From JAFARE01 sp963777285 (GTDB lineage Bacteria; Chloroflexota; Dormibacteria; Aeolococcales; Aeolococcaceae): 64,000 nt of DNA. The notes beneath the pieces are model-generated. The model saw nothing but the letters and a program-made list of their open reading frames with translations. It did not search any database and was not told the DNA's origin. Positions 58,834-64,000 of this stretch are shown here, piece after piece. The DNA lies in NCBI GenBank assembly GCA_963777285.1, contig CAVZPR010000001.1, positions 744,001 through 808,000 on the forward strand, written 5' to 3'. A program made the position numbers and the translations under genes. Position 1 is the first letter of the stretch, and every line of letters starts with the position of its first letter.

Positions 58834-59922
58834 ATGCGTCGTCGACTCGCGTTGTCCGCTGCAGCCGCAGCCCCGCTTCTGGCGATCGCCGCGTGGGGAG
58901 CGATCCCTGCCGCGGCCGAAGGCTCGCACACCATCGTCGTCGAGCCAGGTCACTCGATCCAGGAGGCGATCAACGATGCCAGCCCGGGTGACACCATCCT
59001 GGTCGAACCGGGCACGTATCACGAGAGCCTGCTGATCAGCAAGGACGACATCACGCTCCGTGCTGCGGACCGTGACGACGGCCGCGTTGTGCTGGAGCCG
59101 AAGTCCTCGGCGCCGCCGAACATCTGCAGCGAGATCAACGGCGCCGCCGCCGGCATCTGCGTGGTGGGAAAGGTCGGGATGAAGGGCAAGGTGCTGCGTG
59201 ACGTCGACGACACGCACATCTCCGGCTTCCTGGTCCGCTCCTTCCCGGGCAGTGGCATATTCGGCTACGGCACCGACGGCCTGGTGGTCACCGACAGCGC
59301 CGCGTACAACGACGGCGACTACGGCATCTCCCGCTTCGCATCGACGCACACGGTCTTCAGCGACGATCTCGCCGCGGGCAATGGTGAGGCCGGCTTCTAC
59401 GTGGGCGACTCGCCGGATGCCGACACCGTGGTGAGCAACGACCGCGCCTGGAACAACGGCTTCGGCATCTTCGTGCGCCATGCCCATCAGGTGGCGGTGG
59501 TGAACAACGACGTCTACGACAACTGCATCGGCGTCTTCGTGCTCGACGACGGGCAGAGTGGCGGCGCCGGACAGGTGGCGGTGGTGGGCAACACGGTGCG
59601 CCACAACAACACGATCTGCCCGCCCGCTGAGGGTGCGCCACCCCTGGGTGGATCTGGCATCGCGCTCGTGGGCGCGGTCCACTCGATCGTGGTCGCCAAC
59701 CACGTGGGCGGCAACGACGCCGGCGGCACCGTCGTATCGGGCGGCATCGTCGTCGCCTCCGCGCAGATGTTCACCGGGGGCAGCGCGGCCATCGACGACC
59801 TGGTGATCGCCAACCATGCGCACCACAACGCGCCGGCCGATCTGATCTACGACGGGAGCGGCCACGGCGACAAGTTCATCGCCAACGACTGCGGGACGTC
59901 GCTCCCGCCGGGGCTCTGCTGA
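58834..59922 (+). CDS. Secreted right-handed beta-helix protein
   Basis: The protein is about 362 aa. A signal peptide (1-28, ending around AAAEG) precedes a parallel beta-helix (about 30-350) with repeated turns: GTYHESLLISKDDITLR, GSGIFGYGTDGLVVTDS, NGFGIFVRHAHQVAVVNNDV and NDAGGTVVSGGIVVAS. The pattern matches NosD/pectate-lyase-like PbH1 proteins; no copper-site or lyase residues stand out. Four cysteines are paired around 90-105 and near the C-terminus. The role could be polysaccharide binding or cleavage; unresolved. Confidence 0.85.
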   Translation: MRRRLALSAAAAAPLLAIAAWGAIPAAAEGSHTIVVEPGHSIQEAINDASPGDTILVEPGTYHESLLISKDDITLRAADRDDGRVVLEPKSSAPPNICSEINGAAAGICVVGKVGMKGKVLRDVDDTHISGFLVRSFPGSGIFGYGTDGLVVTDSAAYNDGDYGISRFASTHTVFSDDLAAGNGEAGFYVGDSPDADTVVSNDRAWNNGFGIFVRHAHQVAVVNNDVYDNCIGVFVLDDGQSGGAGQVAVVGNTVRHNNTICPPAEGAPPLGGSGIALVGAVHSIVVANHVGGNDAGGTVVSGGIVVASAQMFTGGSAAIDDLVIANHAHHNAPADLIYDGSGHGDKFIANDCGTSLPPGLC

Positions 59923-59925
59923 GCT

Positions 59926-60678
59926 TCAGTCAGGCCAGTACTGCTCTTCGCGGATCTCCTTGTCGCCCATACCCTGGCGGCGCATGATGGCGCGCGCCCC
60001 GGCGATCATCCCGGGGTGGCCGCAGAGGAACACCCCGCCGTGGCCGGTGCGCACGCCGATCGCGTCGGCGTGCTTGCGCAGGACGTCCTCCACCCGGCCG
60101 GTCTCGCCGCTCCACTCGGGATCCTCCCAGGGGCGGCTCACCGTGGGCACATAGGTGAACCAGTCGAACTCGCGATCCAGCTGCTGCAGCTCCTCGGCGT
60201 AGCCCAGCTCCTGGGCGCGGCTGGCGCCCTGCAACGCCACGATCGGGTCTGGGGTCCACTCGCCGGCACGGGCTCGCGCCGCGAGCGTGCGCAGCAGGCT
60301 GACGAACGGCGCGATGCCGGTGACGGTGGCCACGAAGACGTGTGGCTGGCCCGCAAGCGGCGCGTCGCGCAGGAACAGCCCCTTGGTGCGCCTGCGCACG
60401 ACCATCTCGGCCCCGACGCCCAGGTCGTACAGCGGCCATGAGAGCTCGCCCTCGGGCACGCGCTCGATGAAGAGCTCGATCTCGGGTTCCGCCGGCGCCG
60501 AGCAGATGGAGTACGGACGCTCGATCATTCGCCCGTTCCGAGGCAGCCCGATGGTCACGTACTGGCCGGGACGGTAGGGCAGCTCGACCTCGGGCTTGAG
60601 CCGGATCACCCACAGGTCGGGCGCGAAGTCTCGCCGGGCGACGATCGTGGCGGATGCGTACTTTTCGGAATCGATCAT
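59926..60678 (-). CDS. fpr: Ferredoxin/flavodoxin-NADP+ reductase
   Basis: This FAD enzyme of about 250 aa moves electrons between NADP(H) and ferredoxin or flavodoxin. It has the FAD-binding RPYSICSAP, a phosphate-binding TGIAPFVSLLR, GVFLCGHPGMI and a C-terminal EEQYWPD. The first domain starts ATIVARRDFAPDLWVIRL. ATG 60678 is chosen; TACACT lies 11 nt upstream. It is a single-gene unit, convergent with the beta-helix gene 3 bp away. Confidence 0.88.
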   Translation of the reverse strand: MIDSEKYASATIVARRDFAPDLWVIRLKPEVELPYRPGQYVTIGLPRNGRMIERPYSICSAPAEPEIELFIERVPEGELSWPLYDLGVGAEMVVRRRTKGLFLRDAPLAGQPHVFVATVTGIAPFVSLLRTLAARARAGEWTPDPIVALQGASRAQELGYAEELQQLDREFDWFTYVPTVSRPWEDPEWSGETGRVEDVLRKHADAIGVRTGHGGVFLCGHPGMIAGARAIMRRQGMGDKEIREEQYWPD

Positions 60679-60689
60679 GCCCTGGCCAG

Positions 60690-60695
60690 AGTGTA
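60690..60695 (-). promoter_or_regulatory. -10-like TACACT before the ferredoxin-NADP reductase gene
   Basis: The complement TACACT ends 11 nt before ATG 60678. Confidence 0.33.
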
Positions 60696-60719
60696 GGGAC
60701 GGCGCAATCACGCGCGCCC

Positions 60720-60725
60720 TAAGCT
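60720..60725 (+). promoter_or_regulatory. -10-like TAAGCT before the S51-type gene
   Basis: TAAGCT ends 7 nt before ATG 60733, the spacing expected of a leaderless transcript. Confidence 0.3.
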
Positions 60726-60732
60726 CGCGGCG

Positions 60733-61446
60733 ATGGCAAGCAGCCCTGGTCCGCTGGCCCTGGTGGGCGGCGACGAGTTTCATCCCGGCAACGAGGAGCA
60801 GGACGAGCTGCTCTGCGCCGCCGCGGCGGGGCGTCCTGCATACGTCGTGGCCACCGCGGCCCGCGACAACCCGGAGGCCGCCGTCGCCACCGCCCGCGGC
60901 TGGTTCGGGCGCTTCGGTGTCGTGGTGACCGAGCTGCGGCTGCGCACGCGGGCCGAGGCCCGGTCGCCGGCCGCCGCCGCGCAAGCCGCCGGCGCCGGCC
61001 TCGTCTATCTCTGTGGCGGTGATCCGGGGCGGGTGGCCCAGGTGCTCCGCGGCAGCCCTGCCTGGCAGGCGATCCGCAACTCCTGGCGGGCCGGGTGCGC
61101 CCTCGCGGGCTCATCGGCCGGGGCCATGGCCCTGTGCGAGTGGACGCTGGTGCGCGCCGGGTGGCCAGGGCACACGGCCCGCCGCGCTCTTCCCGCCCTC
61201 GGCCTGCTGCCCGGAACCGCCTTCCTCCCCCACTTCGATGCCTTCGGGGAGCGCTGGATCCCGTCGGCGCAGGCGGCGCTGGGCCCGGAGACGCCACTGC
61301 TCGGCGTCGACGAGCGCAGCGCGGCGCTGTGGCGCGCCGGAGCCTGGCACGCGATGGGTCCGGGCGGCGTCACCCTGGTCAGGGGCGCCTCGCGAGCGAC
61401 GTTCCGCGGAGGCGAGGCGATCGAGGGGCTGGCCGCGCCGGCCTGA
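60733..61446 (+). CDS. S51-type peptidase / class I amidotransferase-like protein
   Basis: The protein is about 237 aa. Ser nucleophile motif GSSAGAM, YLCGGDPGR and PHFDAFGERW match peptidase E/cyanophycinase (S51) relatives, and VDERSAAL supplies the usual acidic position. The sequence is shorter than cyanophycinase and lacks its insertions. It could be a dipeptidase or a cyanophycinase-like enzyme. The 3' end overlaps the convergent gene by 68 bp. Confidence 0.8.
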   Translation: MASSPGPLALVGGDEFHPGNEEQDELLCAAAAGRPAYVVATAARDNPEAAVATARGWFGRFGVVVTELRLRTRAEARSPAAAAQAAGAGLVYLCGGDPGRVAQVLRGSPAWQAIRNSWRAGCALAGSSAGAMALCEWTLVRAGWPGHTARRALPALGLLPGTAFLPHFDAFGERWIPSAQAALGPETPLLGVDERSAALWRAGAWHAMGPGGVTLVRGASRATFRGGEAIEGLAAPA

Positions 61447-62638
61447 GGGCAGCGCGTCGCTGGCCCTTGAGCTCGCGCTGGCGGGCGGCGATCACACGCG
61501 TGTCCCGGCCGAAGTCGGTGGCCTTGGCGAACTGGAGGATCGGCTCCAGGAATTGCGCCACCGGGGGAGGCTCGAGGCCGCGCGGGCGCAACAACGCATC
61601 GGCGTGCGTGGTGTCGAAGCGCGAGCCGCGCTCGAAATACGGCAGGTACTGGCGCAGCGCCGAGCCGACGTGGCGCCAGGGGCCCGCTCCCAACAGCGGA
61701 TACACCAGCGGCGTCAGCACCCGCTGCAACGGGATCCGCACGAAGTGCGGCGAGCGCGTGGAGAACACGCGCGCCGCGTTGTCGCCGATGACGCCGGCGG
61801 ACGTGGCGCGCGCGCCCGCGGCCAGCGCGTACGTCTGGCCCGGCTCACCGTGCAGCACCGCCTCCAGGGCGCCGCGTGCCACGAAGTCGACCGGGACGAG
61901 GTCGACGGGAAGGTCGCGGCCCGTAGGGGCGAGCTGGAACATCCCGTCTGCGTAAGCGCGCAGCGGCCAGTAGATGACGTTGAAGCTGCTGGTCGCGCCG
62001 GACTGCGAGTGGCCGACGATGATCGAAGGCCGCACCACCGTGATCGGCGTGTCGCGCATCGCGGCGCGGATCTCGAGCTCCGCTTCGAACTTCGACTGCT
62101 CGTAGGTGTTGCGGAACCGCTGGCCCACGTCGAGGTCGTCCTCGGCGAACCACTGCGGGTGGCTGCCACCGACGAATGCGGTGCTGATGTACTCGAATCG
62201 CTGCAGCCTGCCGCTGCGGTGCGCCATGTCGGCGAGGTCGAGCATCGCCACGGTTCCGCGCACGTTGATGCGTCGCGCTGCCGCCAGCGACTGGTCGAAG
62301 CGAACCGACGCGGCGCCGTGCACGATGTGGGTCACGCGGCACCCCAGGTCCTCGCGCTCGCCGCGGTCCAAGCCCAGTCCGGGGAGCGTGACGTCCGCGT
62401 CGACGGCGGAGGCGCGATGGCGCACGCCGCTCCAGGCGCCGCGGCCGAAGAGTTCGTCAACCACCGAGCGCAGGCGCGAGGTTGCGCTGGCGGCGGCGCC
62501 CGCTCGCACCAGGCAGACCACCTCCGCATCGGTGCCGGTCAGCAGCTGCGCCAGCATCTCCTTGCCCAGGAAGCCGGTGACCCCGGTGAGCAGCACCGTA
62601 GGGGGAGCCGGAGCCGCGGCGAGGGTGGTGGCGGGCAT
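61379..62638 (-). CDS. Thioester-reductase-like extended SDR
   Basis: The protein is about 419 aa. NAD(P)-binding LLTGVTGFLGKEMLAQL is at the N-terminus, followed by HGAASVRFDQSL, the catalytic YEQSKFEAE and VVRPSIIVGHSQSG. These fit the NAD-binding_4 family (thioester reductase domains, fatty-acyl-CoA reductases). No adenylation or carrier domain is attached, so it stands alone. The C-terminal 22 residues (Arg/Pro-rich) are read from the strand opposite the end of the S51-type gene; the true stop may be that position or the tail may be unselected. Confidence 0.82.
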   Translation of the reverse strand: MPATTLAAAPAPPTVLLTGVTGFLGKEMLAQLLTGTDAEVVCLVRAGAAASATSRLRSVVDELFGRGAWSGVRHRASAVDADVTLPGLGLDRGEREDLGCRVTHIVHGAASVRFDQSLAAARRINVRGTVAMLDLADMAHRSGRLQRFEYISTAFVGGSHPQWFAEDDLDVGQRFRNTYEQSKFEAELEIRAAMRDTPITVVRPSIIVGHSQSGATSSFNVIYWPLRAYADGMFQLAPTGRDLPVDLVPVDFVARGALEAVLHGEPGQTYALAAGARATSAGVIGDNAARVFSTRSPHFVRIPLQRVLTPLVYPLLGAGPWRHVGSALRQYLPYFERGSRFDTTHADALLRPRGLEPPPVAQFLEPILQFAKATDFGRDTRVIAARQRELKGQRRAALRPARPAPRSPRLRGTSLARRP

Positions 62639-62642
62639 CGGG

Positions 62643-63590
62643 TCAGCCTGCCACAGGTCCGATTCCCCACGTGCTGCTGAACAACTCTCCCGGCTGCAGC
62701 ACGCGAAGCCCGTCGCCGCTGCGGAAGGCGTTCGGCGCTGCCGTCATCGGCTCGACCGCGAGCCCCTGGCGCCGGCGTGCCGGCTCGAGGGTGTCGCCCG
62801 TGAACACCATGAGATAGGGATGGGCCGTGTCGACCCACAGCTGCACCGCGCGCTCGGGACCGCGCAGAGTGACCCGCGCGATTCCGTCGCCGTCGCGCTG
62901 GAGGTCGGTGTACGCGGTGTCGAGGCGGGCGCCACCGATCGAGCGCCCGCCGCGGAAGTCGAGCTCGGTGCCGGTGACCGGTGTGCGGCCGGTGGGGATC
63001 ATGCGATGGTCCATCACCAAGGCGGTCGCCGCCGGCACCTCGAGCCGTGAGCCGTCCACCGGCACGCTTCCGGCCGTCAGATACGGGTGGCAACCGGCCG
63101 CGTAGGGGCAGGGACGCGGGCCAACGTTCACCGCCGTCTGCCGCACGGTGAGCCCGCCGCCGTCCAGCCGGTACTCGACGGCCAGGTCGAGGCAGAAGGG
63201 GTACCCCGGCTGCGGCGGCAGCTCCAGCGCCAGGAGCGCCCGCGCCTCGTCCCGTGCCTCGATGCGCCAGGGCATCCAGCGCGCCAGGCCGTGGATGGCG
63301 TGTCCGCGATCCGGCTCGGTGAGCGCCAGCTGCAGGCTCTGGCCGGCGAATTCGTACGAGCCACCGGCGATCCGGTTGGGCCAGGGCACGAGCAGCTGGC
63401 CGCGGCCGCCGTCGGCGACCGACTCCCGCGTGTACCCGTCCAGCAGCGGCCGGCCTTCATGCGTGTATTCGCGGATCCCGCCGCCGGCCGTCACCACCGT
63501 GACCTCGCCACCGGCTGCGCGGAGCGTCACCTGCTCCCCCGACGGGGTGCGGGGCGCCATCGGGCGGCCGGCGTCCGCGGCCTGGCTCAT
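62643..63590 (-). CDS. galM: Aldose 1-epimerase (mutarotase)
   Basis: This enzyme interconverts alpha and beta sugar anomers. The protein is about 315 aa. Catalytic and binding residues are in NRIAGGSYEF, HAIHGLARW (first His), GCHPYLTAG (second His) and the Glu of VEPMTAAPNAF. It lies 4 bp before the thioester-reductase-like gene and probably shares its transcript. TACGAT (63599-63604) is 8 nt upstream of the ATG. Confidence 0.88.
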   Translation of the reverse strand: MSQAADAGRPMAPRTPSGEQVTLRAAGGEVTVVTAGGGIREYTHEGRPLLDGYTRESVADGGRGQLLVPWPNRIAGGSYEFAGQSLQLALTEPDRGHAIHGLARWMPWRIEARDEARALLALELPPQPGYPFCLDLAVEYRLDGGGLTVRQTAVNVGPRPCPYAAGCHPYLTAGSVPVDGSRLEVPAATALVMDHRMIPTGRTPVTGTELDFRGGRSIGGARLDTAYTDLQRDGDGIARVTLRGPERAVQLWVDTAHPYLMVFTGDTLEPARRRQGLAVEPMTAAPNAFRSGDGLRVLQPGELFSSTWGIGPVAG

Positions 63591-63598
63591 GTAATCCG

Positions 63599-63604
63599 AT
63601 CGTA
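63599..63604 (-). promoter_or_regulatory. -10-like TACGAT before the aldose epimerase gene
   Basis: The complement reads GTTACGATCGG, ending 8 nt before ATG 63590; the same 11-mer precedes nuoA. Confidence 0.4.
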
Positions 63605-63612
63605 ACCCTGCG

Positions 63613-63667
63613 CCGTTTACTCATATGGACGCAGGGGAAACCTTAGACACGCAGACGACGTAAACGG
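63613..63667. repeat. Inverted repeat CCGTTTAC/GTAAACGG in the divergent spacer
   Basis: 8-bp arms at 63613-63620 and 63660-63667, separated by 39 bp, lie between the epimerase gene and the gene at 63677. It could be an operator; a chance match is possible. Confidence 0.35.
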
Positions 63668-63676
63668 TACAGAGGC

Positions 63677-64000
63677 ATGAGCATCCAGGACGCGATCATC
63701 GAGATGGACGGCGCCAAGGTGCGCGCGCGGCAGCGCGCCCACGAGCGGCGCATCCGCAGCGCTCAGGTGCAACGGCTCGAACGGATCCTCGAGGACGTCG
63801 AGATGCACAACCTGCAGCGGGACCGGCAGGTGCCACCGGCGATGTGGAAGGAGCTCACCGAGCTGGACGGCCTGCTGCCCGTGAAGGCTCCGGCCCGCCT
63901 CTGGGACGCCCGCAACACCGCGCGCCTGCACGACGCCCTTCTCGACTGGGAGGGCGACCTGCTCGACGAGGTCATGCCCCACCGCCGCGCTTACGACGAC
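63677..64000 (+). CDS. Hypothetical protein (partial, C-terminus outside window)
   Basis: The 108 visible residues are charged and mostly helical (MSIQDAIIEMDGAKVRARQR, RRIRSAQVQRLERILEDVEM), suggesting a coiled coil, followed by LPVKAPARLWDARNTARLHD. I recognise no family. ATG 63677 is preceded by AGAGG one base away, so the ribosome site is poorly spaced. It is divergent from the epimerase gene. Confidence 0.6.
   Translation, partial: MSIQDAIIEMDGAKVRARQRAHERRIRSAQVQRLERILEDVEMHNLQRDRQVPPAMWKELTELDGLLPVKAPARLWDARNTARLHDALLDWEGDLLDEVMPHRRAYDD

Overview
The window is about 64 kb of G+C-rich bacterial chromosome with tightly packed genes, many joined by 4-nt stop/start overlaps (ATGA, GTGA, TTGA, CTGA). 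Gene content is that of an aerobic, respiring bacterium: 14-subunit complex I, succinate dehydrogenase, a Rieske/cytochrome b pair next to cytochrome bd-like subunits, a MshA-like glycosyltransferase, DUF4232 proteins and an ECF-type cobalamin importer. This mixture, with no Gram-negative outer-membrane machinery in view, suits a Chloroflexota (Dormibacteria-like) or actinobacteria-related lineage. That placement is inference; no rRNA gene is present.

Layout. 1-3105 (-): succinate dehydrogenase/fumarate reductase (anchor, flavoprotein, partial iron-sulfur subunit). 3267-11840 (+): glutamate synthase large and small subunits, a glycerophosphodiester phosphodiesterase and an AidB-like acyl-CoA dehydrogenase. 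11903-16260: a membrane protein, an ECF sigma/membrane DUF4232 pair, and a secreted propeller-membrane protein. 16264-16690: four 110-bp tandem repeats, then divergent tRNA-His and tRNA-Arg. 16966-17619: histidine phosphatase. 34059 down to 17625 (-): nuoABCDEFGHIJKLMN followed by a short GlcE-like FAD protein and ResB, apparently one operon. 34153-41723: SDR, membrane GT2, M1 aminopeptidase, MshA-like GT4 and a DUF6081-like protein. 41720-47182 (+): GNAT, a cobalamin riboswitch, two surface-anchored transcobalamin-like proteins, then EcfT, a fused EcfA-EcfA and an EcfS. 57869 down to 47169 (-): a 13-gene run with a universal stress protein/PCP_red fusion, CydA', a 2-TM protein, Rieske, cytochrome b, CydA, a hypothetical, a pseudo-receiver, an ABC exporter pair, a lipoprotein and two unknowns. 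58127-64000: a second PCP_red protein, a beta-helix protein, a ferredoxin-NADP reductase, an S51-type peptidase, a thioester-reductase-like SDR, aldose 1-epimerase and a partial unknown.

How it works together. SDH and complex I feed quinones. The 13-gene run looks like a quinol-oxidising module in which a bc-type pair (Rieske plus cytochrome b) is encoded with two CydA paralogues. One CydA keeps His25, Glu108, Glu115 and His186, matching known bd haem ligands; the partner has lost the acidic pair. Downstream genes look like assembly or regulatory accessories. The cobalamin cluster is a B12-repressed capture and import unit.

Three genes (gltB, nuoN, the stress-protein fusion) are each interrupted by one extra G/C in a short G/C-rich run and read cleanly when it is removed. 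Sequencing or assembly error is the simplest explanation, but it should be checked because in gltB it separates the catalytic cysteine from the rest of the enzyme.
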